Positions 35,769 to 44,996 of a stretch of DNA of 64,000 nucleotides are shown here, piece after piece. Within the stretch, counting starts at the first letter, position 1, and each line of letters opens with the position of its first letter. The stretch is from contig JALEPJ010000056.1 of the NCBI GenBank assembly GCA_022766385.1, positions 1 to 64,000 on the forward strand, given 5' to 3'. The position numbers and the translations under genes were made by a program. The DNA is from Rikenellaceae bacterium (GTDB lineage: Bacteria > Bacteroidota > Bacteroidia > Bacteroidales > UBA932). The notes under the pieces were generated by a model, which worked only from the letters and a program-made list of their open reading frames with translations, was not told the origin of the DNA and did not search any database.

Positions 35769-38700
35769 TTAATAATCACGTTGCATATCTGCTATCCTTT
35801 GCTGGAGCTTCGCCACTTTCTCCTCTTCAAGCACCCTCTTGTACTCGATAGGGACAATCTGGACGAAGTCCTCCACATATCGGTTCCAATCGTCCAGTAT
35901 GCGTCCGGCAAGAGGTGAGCCTGTGTAAAGATAATGCTTGCGTATGAGTTCCTTGAGCTCCTTGCGGGATGAGCTGTCCTCGACCAGATTAATTTCCACC
36001 ATATCCATATTGCAGAAATAGTCGAAATCGTGTTTCCTGTCCCAAACGTAGGCAATGCCTCCGGACATTCCGGCCGCGAAATTCCTGCCTGTCGAGCCCA
36101 ACACAACCACTCTACCTCCTGTCATATATTCGCAACAATGGTCTCCAGCGCCTTCTATTACGGCGATAGCACCTGAATTGCGGACAGCGAAGCGCTCGCC
36201 TACCTTGCCATTGACATAAAGCTCCCCTGATGTAGCTCCATAAAGACCGGTATTGCCGGCAATGATATTCTCTTCAGGAATGAAGTCCGAGCCGTAGCGG
36301 GATGGCGGGAAGATGGAAACTCTTCCTCCGGAGAGGCCCTTTCCAAAATAGTCATTGCACTCCCCTTCCAGCTTGATACTCAGGCCCTTGACAGCGAAAG
36401 CAGCGAAACTTTGTCCGGCAGCTCCCTTAAATTTGATATTGATGCTACCGTCTGGCAGACCGGCATCTCCATATTTGCGGGCAATGACACCGGAAAGCAT
36501 AGTGCATACGGCTCTGTCCGTGTTCTTGATTATATAGTCGAGGTTTACATCCTCCTTCCCCTCCAAAGCCTTTTCACAGGCCTTGATAATGGACTCATCC
36601 ATCACACCAGAGACCTTGGTAAAGGATCCTCGGTCCCAATAGAGCATTTTTTCGCTCTTCTCTTTATGCAGCAGACGGCTGAAGTCTATGGTTCCCTGCT
36701 TGCTCGAAGGGTCAGCCGCGTGCACTTCAATGAGGTCAGTGCGGCCGATGATGTCCTTGAAACGCCTTACACCAAGCTCTGCAAGGTACTCCCTTACATG
36801 CTGGGCGAGGAAGGTAAAGAAATTGACAACATAGTCCGGGCTGCCGCGGAAATGGCTGCGCAGCCTTTCATCCTGGGTGGCTACTCCCACAGGGCAGGTG
36901 TTGGAGCTGCACTTGCGCATCATTACGCAACCGAGCACTATCAGAGGCAGAGTACCGAATGAGAACTCGTCGGCTCCGAGCATTGCCATAAGCACAACAT
37001 CCTTGGCGGTTTTGAGCTGACCGTCAACCTGGAGACGAACCTGATTTCTAAGTCCGTTGAGGACGAGAGTCTGCTGCGTTTCGGACAAGCCTATCTCCGG
37101 ACTGATACCGGCAAAGCGCATAGAGCTGGCAGGGCTTGCGCCAGTTCCACCTTCAGCGCCGGAAATGATAATGAGGTCGGCTTTCGCCTTTGCAACACCG
37201 GCGGCAATAGTGCCGACTCCACTCTCAGCGACAAGCTTTACGCTCACCGCTGCATCGGGATTGATGTTCTTGAGGTCGAATATGAGCTGAGCCAGATCCT
37301 CGATTGAATAAATATCGTGATGAGGAGGAGGAGATATCAATGAAATGCCTGGAATAGCGTTCCTTGTCTTAGCAATAATCTTATCGACCTTGAAGCCAGG
37401 CAATTGGCCTCCCTCACCCGGTTTTGCGCCCTGGGCAATCTTAATCTGCAGCTCTTCAGCATTGACCAGATACTCGGCATTCACTCCAAAACGGCCAGAA
37501 GCTATCTGCTTTGTCTTTGACGAGAGACTCACACCGTCCACCTTGCGATGATAACGCTCATTGTCCTCTCCTCCTTCGCCCGTATTCGAACGGGTTCCGA
37601 GACGGTTCATTGCAATGGCCAGGGCCTCGTGCGCCTCAATGGAGAGAGCTCCGAACGACATTGCGCCGGTCACGAAATGCTTTACTATGCTCTCAACCGA
37701 TTCAACTTCATCAACAGGAATAGGCTCATTCGCTTTCTTGAAGCTCCAGAAATCGCGTAGGAAAATAGGCGATTCCTTTTCATCGACAGATTTCTCCCAC
37801 TCCTTGAATTTCGTGTATGACCCCGTTCTTGTTGCTATTTGCAGGTTTGCAATGGTCTCAGGATTCCAAGCGTGCTTGATACCGTCCTTCCTGTAACTGA
37901 ACTGTCCATTATTTGGCAGAAGTGAATTCTCTATCTCTGCGCCAAATGCCTCCTCGTGTATTTTAATTGCATCTCTGGCAATATCACGCAGGCCAACGCC
38001 TCCTATAGTTGAGAGTTCTGTACCAAAATAAGTCCTGAGAAGATCCTCGCTCAGTCCGATACTCTCGAATATCTTGGCACCTCTGTATGAACGTATTGTG
38101 GAAATACCCATTTTGGACATAATCTTCTTGAGACCCTTGTCCACTGCAGCAATGTAGTTTCTCTCCGCAGTCGAATATTCCTCCTGTATCTTGTGGTTCT
38201 TTACGAGGTCATCAAGAACTGCAAAGGTAAGATAAGGGCAGATTGCGCTGGCTCCATAGCCCAGGAGCAGAGCAGCGTGCATTACTTCCCTGATTTCACC
38301 GGACTCTATGATAAGCGCCGTCTGTACTCGTTTCTGTACGCTGATCAGATAGTGATGAACAGCGCTGCAGGCCAGAAGTGAAGGGATAGCAGCGTGCCGG
38401 GCGTCCACATCCCTGTCGCTGAGGATAATGTAGTTTACACCTTCATCCACGCTCTGTTCAGCCTTCTTGCACAAATCATCAATGGCTTGACGGAGCCCGC
38501 TTTCACCCTTGCTTATATCGAAGAGCATAGGGAGTTTGACAGTCTTGAAACCCTTGTAGCGGATATTGCAAAGAATGTCCAGCTGGGTATTGTTCAGGAC
38601 AGGTTGAGGGAGACAGACCATCTTGCAATTGCTTTCATCCGGTGTGAGGATGTTGGTTCCTACTGCACCGATGTACTCTTCAAGGGACATAACCAGATCC

Positions 38701-40262
38701 TCGCGTATCGGATCAATGGCGGGGTTTGTCACTTGTGCGAACTGCTGGCGGAAGTAGTTGAAGAAAATCTGCGGTCGCTCGCTGATAATGGCGAGCGGAG
38801 TGTCATTGCCCATAGAAGCTACAGGCTCCTGGGCATTTACGCACATTGGCACTATGGTCTTGCTGATATCCTCCTGACCAAAACCGAAATTGACGAGCTT
38901 GCGTTTGAAATCGGAAACTGAATTGTCGATATGACGCCCGCTCTTCAACTTTTCCAGCTGTATGCGGTTGGTGGAAAGCCATTGTCTGTAAGGGTGCTCT
39001 GAAGCCAGTTTTTCCTTGATCTCGCCGTCGTAGTATATTTTGCCCTCCTTCGTATCGACAAGAATAATCTTTCCAGGCTGGAGACGGCCCTTGCTCATCA
39101 CTTCGCCCGGCTCGAAGTCCATAACTCCTACCTCACTTGCCACTACCATCATTCCGTTTTTGGTAATGGTATAACGTGAAGGCCTTAGACCGTTTCTGTC
39201 AAGCATACCGCCCGCATAACGGCCGTCCGAGAACAGCAATGCCGCAGGACCGTCCCATGGCTCCATCAGTATGGAGTAATACTCATAAAAGGCTTTCAGA
39301 TCCTCGCTGATAGGGTTTTTGTCATTGAATGACTCAGGTACGAGTATGGCCATTGCCTGAGGGAGGCTGAGACCGCTCATCACCAGGAATTCGAAGACAT
39401 TGTCCAATGAGGCGGAATCACTCATCCCCTCCTGGAGTATAGGCCTTAATTCCTTTATATCACCTAAAGCGGGACTCGAAAGGACGCTCTCCCTGGCATT
39501 CATCCATCCGCGATTTCCTCTGACGGTATTGATCTCACCGTTATGGCAGAGGAGGCGGAAAGGCTGGGCAAGCTTCCATTTCGGGAAGGTATTTGTTGAA
39601 AAACGTGAATGTACGAGTGCAAGGCCGCTGGTAAAGTACTCATTCGAGAGATCGCTGTAGTATCTTCTCAACTGTCCCGATGTCAACATACCCTTGTATA
39701 TGATATGTTTGCTGGAAAGTGAGCAGATGTAGAAATCCTCATCCTCTATCCTGTTCTCAATCTTCTTTCGGATTCTGTAAAGGATGCGGTCAGCCTCAGG
39801 AGCCCTTTCTTCAGAAATGCCGTTGACGAAAATCTGCTTGATATCCGGTTCAACTTCCCTGGCTCCTGCGCCGAGCACTTCAGGGCAGGTAGGGACGCTG
39901 CGTATATGCATAAGATTGAGGCCTTCACGTTCTATCTCCTCAATTATTACAGAAAGTATCGCAGTCTGACGTTCGGTATTCTTCGGCAGGAAAACTATGC
40001 CTGTTCCATATCTTCCCTTTTCCGGAACCGGAATGCCCTGAAGGAGTATGAATTCGTGTGGAATCTGGACCAGGATACCGGCTCCATCACCGGTTTTATC
40101 CCTGGTCTCAGCACCACGGTGTTCCATATTCTCAAGCACCTTGAGAGCATTGCTTACAAGTTCATGGCTCTTTCCACCGTGTATATTTACTATCATTCCA
40201 ACTCCACACGCATCGTGTTCGTATGAAGGACTATATAAACCTTTCTGGAAACTATGACCCAT
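35769..40262 (-). CDS. gltB: Glutamate synthase, large subunit
   Basis: About 1497 residues. I choose the ATG at 40262 (MGHSFQKGL) over an in-frame TTG at 40280; the glutaminase nucleophile is then Cys19 in HDACGVGM, after a short propeptide as in other GltB proteins. The central and FMN-binding parts include GGEDNERY, AEGGTGASPASSMRF and the iron-sulfur site MMRKCSSNTCPVGVAT; the C-terminal beta-helix has the repeats GGRVSIFPP and GGRVVVLG. It starts 18 bp after glnN. The pair GltB-GltD with GlnN makes the GS-GOGAT cycle. Confidence 0.96.
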   Translation of the reverse strand: MGHSFQKGLYSPSYEHDACGVGMIVNIHGGKSHELVSNALKVLENMEHRGAETRDKTGDGAGILVQIPHEFILLQGIPVPEKGRYGTGIVFLPKNTERQTAILSVIIEEIEREGLNLMHIRSVPTCPEVLGAGAREVEPDIKQIFVNGISEERAPEADRILYRIRKKIENRIEDEDFYICSLSSKHIIYKGMLTSGQLRRYYSDLSNEYFTSGLALVHSRFSTNTFPKWKLAQPFRLLCHNGEINTVRGNRGWMNARESVLSSPALGDIKELRPILQEGMSDSASLDNVFEFLVMSGLSLPQAMAILVPESFNDKNPISEDLKAFYEYYSILMEPWDGPAALLFSDGRYAGGMLDRNGLRPSRYTITKNGMMVVASEVGVMDFEPGEVMSKGRLQPGKIILVDTKEGKIYYDGEIKEKLASEHPYRQWLSTNRIQLEKLKSGRHIDNSVSDFKRKLVNFGFGQEDISKTIVPMCVNAQEPVASMGNDTPLAIISERPQIFFNYFRQQFAQVTNPAIDPIREDLVMSLEEYIGAVGTNILTPDESNCKMVCLPQPVLNNTQLDILCNIRYKGFKTVKLPMLFDISKGESGLRQAIDDLCKKAEQSVDEGVNYIILSDRDVDARHAAIPSLLACSAVHHYLISVQKRVQTALIIESGEIREVMHAALLLGYGASAICPYLTFAVLDDLVKNHKIQEEYSTAERNYIAAVDKGLKKIMSKMGISTIRSYRGAKIFESIGLSEDLLRTYFGTELSTIGGVGLRDIARDAIKIHEEAFGAEIENSLLPNNGQFSYRKDGIKHAWNPETIANLQIATRTGSYTKFKEWEKSVDEKESPIFLRDFWSFKKANEPIPVDEVESVESIVKHFVTGAMSFGALSIEAHEALAIAMNRLGTRSNTGEGGEDNERYHRKVDGVSLSSKTKQIASGRFGVNAEYLVNAEELQIKIAQGAKPGEGGQLPGFKVDKIIAKTRNAIPGISLISPPPHHDIYSIEDLAQLIFDLKNINPDAAVSVKLVAESGVGTIAAGVAKAKADLIIISGAEGGTGASPASSMRFAGISPEIGLSETQQTLVLNGLRNQVRLQVDGQLKTAKDVVLMAMLGADEFSFGTLPLIVLGCVMMRKCSSNTCPVGVATQDERLRSHFRGSPDYVVNFFTFLAQHVREYLAELGVRRFKDIIGRTDLIEVHAADPSSKQGTIDFSRLLHKEKSEKMLYWDRGSFTKVSGVMDESIIKACEKALEGKEDVNLDYIIKNTDRAVCTMLSGVIARKYGDAGLPDGSINIKFKGAAGQSFAAFAVKGLSIKLEGECNDYFGKGLSGGRVSIFPPSRYGSDFIPEENIIAGNTGLYGATSGELYVNGKVGERFAVRNSGAIAVIEGAGDHCCEYMTGGRVVVLGSTGRNFAAGMSGGIAYVWDRKHDFDYFCNMDMVEINLVEDSSSRKELKELIRKHYLYTGSPLAGRILDDWNRYVEDFVQIVPIEYKRVLEEEKVAKLQQRIADMQRDY

Positions 40263-40280
40263 AGGCAGTTGCTTTGACAA

Positions 40281-42470
40281 TTATCTAATAAAGAGAAGCT
40301 CACGATACTTAGGGAGAGGCCAAGCCTCATCGTCGACTATGCATTCGAGCTTATCAACGTGGTAGCGTATCTGCTCAAGCAAAGGTGCCACTGTATCGTG
40401 ATATGCAATGGCCTTCTCGCGCTCCGACTCGAGATGGTTGGCTACTTTGCGGGCCTCAACCATTTTGTCTACGTTCTCAATGATGAAAGACTCGTGCTTT
40501 GAAATCTTCTCAATGATAGTGAGATTCTCCTTCGAAATTGCCTCGGCCTTCTCTTTAGGGAAGATGGCGAGCACCTTCGAAACATTGTCGATGAGCATTG
40601 ACTGGTATTTGGTAACCACAGGAATGATGTGGTTCAGGCAGAGGTCTCCGAAAATACGGCTTTCAATCTGGATTTTCTTGGTATAGGTTTCCCACTTGAT
40701 CTCGTTTCTTGCCTCAAGTTCGTGCTCGCTCATAACGCCCATCTTTTCGAACATCCTTACGCTGGATGGCTTGAGATAATTGTCAAAGATAAGAGGAGCT
40801 GAGGTCTCGCAGTCGAGTCCCCTCTTTTCAGCTTCAATCTTCCACTCGTCACCATAGCCATTGCCGTTGAAGATTATTGGCTTAATGTACTTGATATCCT
40901 CACGGACGGTCTTGAGTATGGCTGCGTGCTTATCCTCTCCGGCGGCAATCAATGCATCGACTCTGGTCTTGAAGTCGGTTAGAGCCTCAGCGACAGCTGT
41001 ATTGAGAGTCAGCATAGCGCTGGCGCAATTGGCCTCCGAACCTACTGCGCGGAATTCGAAGCGGTTTCCGGTGAAGGCGAATGGCGATGTACGGTTGCGG
41101 TCAGTATTGTCAATGAAAATCTCAGGAATTGAAGGAAGGTCGAGCTTGAAAGCCTGCTTTCCATCCATAGACAGAGCATCATCGTCCGCATTCTCCACAT
41201 GTTCGAGAAGAGCGGTCACGGATTTACCGAGGAAAGAGGAAATGATTGCTGGAGGTGCTTCATTGGCTCCGAGACGATGGGCATTGGTAGCGCTAATTAT
41301 GCTGGCCTTGAGCAGACCGTTATGGTCATAAACTCCCTTTAGGGTTTCTACGACGAAAGTCACGAAACGAAGATTGTCCTCAGGGGTTTTTCCAGGGGCG
41401 TGAAGAAGTATGCCCGTGTCGGTTGAGAGCGACCAGTTGTTGTGCTTTCCGGAACCGTTGATACCCTTGAATGGCTTCTCGTGGAGGAGACAGCGGAAAC
41501 CGTGCTTGCGAGCTACCCTCTTCATAAGGGACATCATTAGCATATTATGGTCCACTGCGAGATTGGTTTCCTCGAAAATAGGAGCGAGCTCGAACTGATT
41601 AGGAGCCACCTCGTTGTGACGGGTCTTGCAAGGAATGCCAAGTTCAAGAGCCTGGATTTCAATATCCTTCATAAACTCTTCAACACGCTCCGGTATGCTT
41701 CCGAAATAATGGTCATCCATCTGCTGATTCTTTGCTGAATCATGACCCATAAGAGTGCGGCCGGTCATCACGAGATCTGGACGGGCAGAATAAAGGGACT
41801 CATCAACAAGGAAATATTCCTGTTCCCAGCCGAGATTGCTGACTACCTTCTTCACATCAGGATTGAAGTATTGGCAGACTGCAGTAGCAGCCTTGTCCAC
41901 TGCATAGAGGGCTTTCTTGAGAGGGAACTTGTAATCGAGAGCCTCTCCAGTATATGATATGAAAATGGTCGGAATCATCAGTGTATCACCGAGTACGAAT
42001 ACCGGTGATGTTGGGTCCCAAGCGGAATATCCACGTGCCTCGAAGGTAGAACGTATACCTCCTGAAGGGAAAGAGCTGGCATCAGGCTCCTGCTGAACGA
42101 GCAGCTTGCCTTCAAACTCCTCTACCATACCGCCTTTCCAATCGTGTTCAACAAAACCGTCGTGCTTTTCAGCCGTACCTTCAGTCAAAGGCTGGAACCA
42201 GTGGGTGTAATGGGTTACTCCCAGTTCCATTGCCCATTTCTTCATACCTTCAGCCACTGCGTCGGCTACATCCCTGTCAAGAGGGGCGCCGTTGTCAATA
42301 ACATCGCACATCTTAGCATATATAGGCGCAGGAAGATACTTGAACATCTTTTGTTTGTTGAACACATATTTGCCGAAGTAATCACTTGGACGTTCTTTTG
42401 GCAAAACCGTTTTGAGCGGAGCGTGCCTAAACGCTTCATCAACCACCTTGAATCTGAGACTTGCTGACAT
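40281..42470 (-). CDS. glnN: Glutamine synthetase, type III
   Basis: About 729 residues, the size of GSIII enzymes, which make glutamine from glutamate, ammonia and ATP and are typical of Bacteroidota and cyanobacteria. GSIII features: IRSTFEARGYSAWDPTSPV, LGDTLMIPTIF, HEKPFKGINGSGKHNNWS and FNGNGYGDEWKIEAEKRG. An ATG at 42500 overlaps the dapL stop in ATGA fashion and adds [10 protein letters not shown]; the ATG at 42470 begins MSASLRFKVV, like known GSIII N-termini, and I prefer it. The overlap at 42500 still suggests coupled translation. Upstream are the DAP genes, downstream gltB. Confidence 0.95.
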   Translation of the reverse strand: MSASLRFKVVDEAFRHAPLKTVLPKERPSDYFGKYVFNKQKMFKYLPAPIYAKMCDVIDNGAPLDRDVADAVAEGMKKWAMELGVTHYTHWFQPLTEGTAEKHDGFVEHDWKGGMVEEFEGKLLVQQEPDASSFPSGGIRSTFEARGYSAWDPTSPVFVLGDTLMIPTIFISYTGEALDYKFPLKKALYAVDKAATAVCQYFNPDVKKVVSNLGWEQEYFLVDESLYSARPDLVMTGRTLMGHDSAKNQQMDDHYFGSIPERVEEFMKDIEIQALELGIPCKTRHNEVAPNQFELAPIFEETNLAVDHNMLMMSLMKRVARKHGFRCLLHEKPFKGINGSGKHNNWSLSTDTGILLHAPGKTPEDNLRFVTFVVETLKGVYDHNGLLKASIISATNAHRLGANEAPPAIISSFLGKSVTALLEHVENADDDALSMDGKQAFKLDLPSIPEIFIDNTDRNRTSPFAFTGNRFEFRAVGSEANCASAMLTLNTAVAEALTDFKTRVDALIAAGEDKHAAILKTVREDIKYIKPIIFNGNGYGDEWKIEAEKRGLDCETSAPLIFDNYLKPSSVRMFEKMGVMSEHELEARNEIKWETYTKKIQIESRIFGDLCLNHIIPVVTKYQSMLIDNVSKVLAIFPKEKAEAISKENLTIIEKISKHESFIIENVDKMVEARKVANHLESEREKAIAYHDTVAPLLEQIRYHVDKLECIVDDEAWPLPKYRELLFIR

Positions 42471-42496
42471 AAGTATTGATTTTAAATTGTTTGTAT

Positions 42497-43696
42497 TCAT
42501 TTCAAATAATCCGAGAGCCTATCCATAGCCTCGACACAGTCTTCATAATTACCGAAGGCCGTTATTCGGATAAAGCCTTCGCCCGCACTGCCGAAACCCG
42601 CTCCCGGAGTAGTCACTATCTCCAGTCTGTTCAGCAGCAGGTCAAAAAACTCCCACGAGCCCATTGATGCTGGACATTTCACCCAGAGGTACGGGGCATT
42701 TACGCCACCGTAAACCTGTAAGCCGAGTTTCTGCAGTCTTTCCCTCATCAGAGAAGCATTTCGCATATAATAAGCTATTATTGCCTTGGTCTGACTCTTG
42801 CCCTCAGGTGAATAAATCGCCTCTGCAGCCCTTTGGCTGATGTATGATGTGCCATTGAACTTTGTGCACTGACGTCTGTTCCAAAGAGCATTGAGAGAGA
42901 TGGTCCTGCCGTCATCACTACGCAAGCGGATAGCCTTGGGGACTATGGTACATCCTGCCCTGACTCCGGTAAAACCGGCTGTCTTAGAAAAACTTCTTAT
43001 CTCTATTGCCACCTCTTTCGCGCCTGCAATTTCATAAATAGAATGAGGGATGCCATCCTCCTGAATGAAAGCCTCATATGCTGCATCGAAGATGATGATA
43101 CTGCCGTTTTCCCTTGCGTAATCAACCCAGAGCTTGAGCTGATCCCTGTTCAAGGCTATGCCGGTAGGATTGTTAGGATAACAAAGGTATATGACGTCGG
43201 GTCTGGTCTCAGGAAGAGCCGGAGTGAAAGCAGCCTTCTCGTCAGCCCTGAGAAGCACAAGCTCACGACCTGACATCATATTGCTGTCAATATAAACGGG
43301 ATAGACCGGGTCTGTCACAGCGACTCTGCAATACGGACTGAGAATGTCTCCGATATTGCCACAATCGCTTTTAGCGCCGTCGCTGATAAAGACCTCATCA
43401 GCATCCAGTTCAACTCCTCTTGGAGCGAAATCATTGGCAATGATAGCTTTGCGCAGGAAATCATAGCCCTGCTCCGGACCGTAGCCGCGGAAAGAGGCAG
43501 CATCGCCCATTTCATCGACAGCCTTGTGCATAGCCTCAACGCACACTTGGGGCAATGCTCTGGTGACATCTCCTATGCCCAGACGGACGAGCTTTGACTC
43601 CGGCTTGGACAACTTGTATTCGGAAACTCTTCGCGCTATTTCTGCGAAGAGGTAATTGTCTGACAATTTCAGGAAGTTTTCATTGATAAGTGACAT
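42497..43696 (-). CDS. dapL: LL-diaminopimelate aminotransferase
   Basis: 399-residue class I/II aminotransferase that makes LL-diaminopimelate from tetrahydrodipicolinate in one step, with glutamate as amino donor. The start [11 protein letters not shown], the [10 protein letters not shown] block, [13 protein letters not shown] and the PLP-lysine motif [14 protein letters not shown] agree with DapL. It lies 4 bp after dapF, whose enzyme uses its product. Its stop overlaps the glnN ATG candidate at 42500. Length equals characterised DapL proteins (about 400-410). Confidence 0.94.
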   Translation of the reverse strand: MSLINENFLKLSDNYLFAEIARRVSEYKLSKPESKLVRLGIGDVTRALPQVCVEAMHKAVDEMGDAASFRGYGPEQGYDFLRKAIIANDFAPRGVELDADEVFISDGAKSDCGNIGDILSPYCRVAVTDPVYPVYIDSNMMSGRELVLLRADEKAAFTPALPETRPDVIYLCYPNNPTGIALNRDQLKLWVDYARENGSIIIFDAAYEAFIQEDGIPHSIYEIAGAKEVAIEIRSFSKTAGFTGVRAGCTIVPKAIRLRSDDGRTISLNALWNRRQCTKFNGTSYISQRAAEAIYSPEGKSQTKAIIAYYMRNASLMRERLQKLGLQVYGGVNAPYLWVKCPASMGSWEFFDLLLNRLEIVTTPGAGFGSAGEGFIRITAFGNYEDCVEAMDRLSDYLK

Positions 43697-43700
43697 AAAA

Positions 43701-44540
43701 TCAGATCATTATGGTTCCTTCAAAAACAATCTCGGCAGGACCGGTCATAAATATGTTGGAGCCGTCTCCGTTCCATTCAATCAGAAGTTCACCGCCTGGC
43801 ATCTCTACGATATTGGAGTTCCCACCTACAGCCTTGATGCAGGCTGCCACTCCGGTAGCACAGGCTCCCGTTCCGCAGGCCATAGTAATGCCGCTGCCTC
43901 GCTCCCAAACTCGCATTTTCAGATGTCCATCTGCCAATTTCTGCACGAATTCGACATTGATTCGCTCAGGAAAAAGAGGATGGCGCTCAATCTGAGGTCC
44001 AACGGTTTCAAGGTCAATGGCTTCAACATCAGGGACAAAAATAACGACGTGAGGATTGCCGACATTGACAAAACAGCCGCTGAACTCCTGGTCGGCAACA
44101 ACTATGCTCACATGATTCAGGCTTCCGTCCGGGGTCGCCACTTCTTCTTTCGAAGCAAGCCGGGCGGGCCCCATATCCACCTTGACTCTACGGACCACAG
44201 AATCTTCCACTTCAAGAGAGAGCTGCTTTATGCCTGAAAGGGTTTCAAGTGATATTTCTGTCTTGTCAGTCAAACCCTTTTCATATACGTATTTGGCAAT
44301 ACAACGTGAGGCATTGCCGCACATCTTTCCTTCAGAGCCATCATTATTGAACATTCTCATACGGAAATCAGCGCAGGAACTGCGGCTGATCAGTACAAGC
44401 CCGTCAGCACCGATACCAAAGTGCGGTCTGCTCCATTCGCGAGCATAGGATGCAGGGTCCTGAATGTCATAGATATCGGCATTAACATAAATATAGTCAT
44501 TGCCTGCTCCGTGCATTTTTGTAAATTCAATGGACTTCAT
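43701..44540 (-). CDS. dapF: Diaminopimelate epimerase
   Basis: 279 residues. Converts LL- to meso-diaminopimelate, for lysine and peptidoglycan. The two catalytic cysteines are in KMCGNASRC and [19 protein letters not shown] marks the N-terminus. First gene of the six-gene operon. A 165-nt leader with a terminator-like hairpin and a short ORF lies between the TACATTTG promoter and this gene. Confidence 0.96.
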   Translation of the reverse strand: MKSIEFTKMHGAGNDYIYVNADIYDIQDPASYAREWSRPHFGIGADGLVLISRSSCADFRMRMFNNDGSEGKMCGNASRCIAKYVYEKGLTDKTEISLETLSGIKQLSLEVEDSVVRRVKVDMGPARLASKEEVATPDGSLNHVSIVVADQEFSGCFVNVGNPHVVIFVPDVEAIDLETVGPQIERHPLFPERINVEFVQKLADGHLKMRVWERGSGITMACGTGACATGVAACIKAVGGNSNIVEMPGGELLIEWNGDGSNIFMTGPAEIVFEGTIMI

Positions 44541-44597
44541 ACTGATAATATTAAAGTATTGAAAGCACCCTCTTCATTAGACAATCAATAAAGCAAA

Positions 44598-44629
44598 ACA
44601 GGCAGCCATCCATAGGGATTGCTGCCTGT
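44598..44629 (-). terminator. Terminator-like hairpin in the dapF leader (attenuator candidate)
   Basis: On the minus strand, ACAGGCAGC pairs with GCTGCCTGT (9 bp), with inner ATCC/GGAT pairing extending the stem. A T-rich run (TTTTGCTTTATT) follows immediately in the direction of dapF, as in a Rho-independent terminator. Placing it inside the leader rather than after a gene suggests attenuation. A copy of the pairing sequence CAGCCAT lies about 55 nt upstream at 44664-44670 and could compete for the 3' arm. Confidence 0.6.
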
Positions 44630-44661
44630 ATCTTATTTAAATCTTTGATGTCTGCCGGGAA

Positions 44662-44706
44662 TTATGGCTGAGAGACGACGTGCATAGCTACCAGCAGTGG
44701 TAGCAT
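44662..44706 (-). CDS. Possible 14-aa leader peptide
   Basis: A short ORF, MLPLLVAMHVVSQP, begins about 5 nt after the promoter element TACATTTG, thus nearly at the predicted 5' end of the mRNA. Its last codons contain CAGCCAT, the segment able to pair with the 3' arm of the downstream terminator hairpin. In classical attenuators ribosome position on such an ORF chooses between hairpins. There is no run of Lys, Gln or Asn codons, only Leu and Val doublets, so the sensed amino acid is unclear. Could also be chance. Confidence 0.3.
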   Translation of the reverse strand: MLPLLVAMHVVSQP

Positions 44707-44711
44707 ACGCA

Positions 44712-44719
44712 CAAATGTA
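44712..44719 (-). promoter_or_regulatory. Bacteroidota -7 element for the dapF-asnB operon
   Basis: TACATTTG on the minus strand, exact match to TAnnTTTG. Transcription would begin about 44705, giving a 165-nt leader. A 7-bp hairpin, GCTACCA with TGGTAGC (44687-44704), would form at the very 5' end. Confidence 0.6.
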
Positions 44720-44996
44720 GTCAAAGTCGAAAAATATGAAGTTTCTACTTGACATAAACGTCCTCTCAACAAATATATAATCTACTAACTTCCAACGGCA
44801 AAATTAGTAGTCTGAGCGACAAATCAAAATTTTTTAATAATTTTTTATTTGTTGAGGATGAATGCTGAAGATTCAATTTTCGAGCAAAACTCAGAAATCA
44901 GAAAATAATCTGAAAATCAAGATTCTGCCATATCACCAGATTATAAGAATAAAAATGTTTTAATAAAAAAATTCATAATTTTCACAAAATGTGAGA
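44720..44996. other. AT-rich gap between the dapF promoter and the PTS-like gene
   Basis: 277 bp rich in A/T runs. I see no ORF over 20 codons. A small hairpin TCACA-aaa-TGTGA (44982-44994) next to the stop of the PTS-like gene, followed by T-rich DNA on the minus strand, may be its weak terminator. Nothing else can be named. Confidence 0.4.

Noticed and set aside
34818..35918. 366-codon open frame on the plus strand opposite gltD and gltB
   Set aside because: It lies entirely across two confidently identified genes and the translated sequence has no coherent domain; it is an antisense shadow of biased codon use.
44541..44706. Lysine riboswitch in the dapF leader
   Set aside because: The leader is about 165 nt and shows none of the long multi-stem lysine aptamer pattern that I could recognise; simple hairpins explain what is seen.
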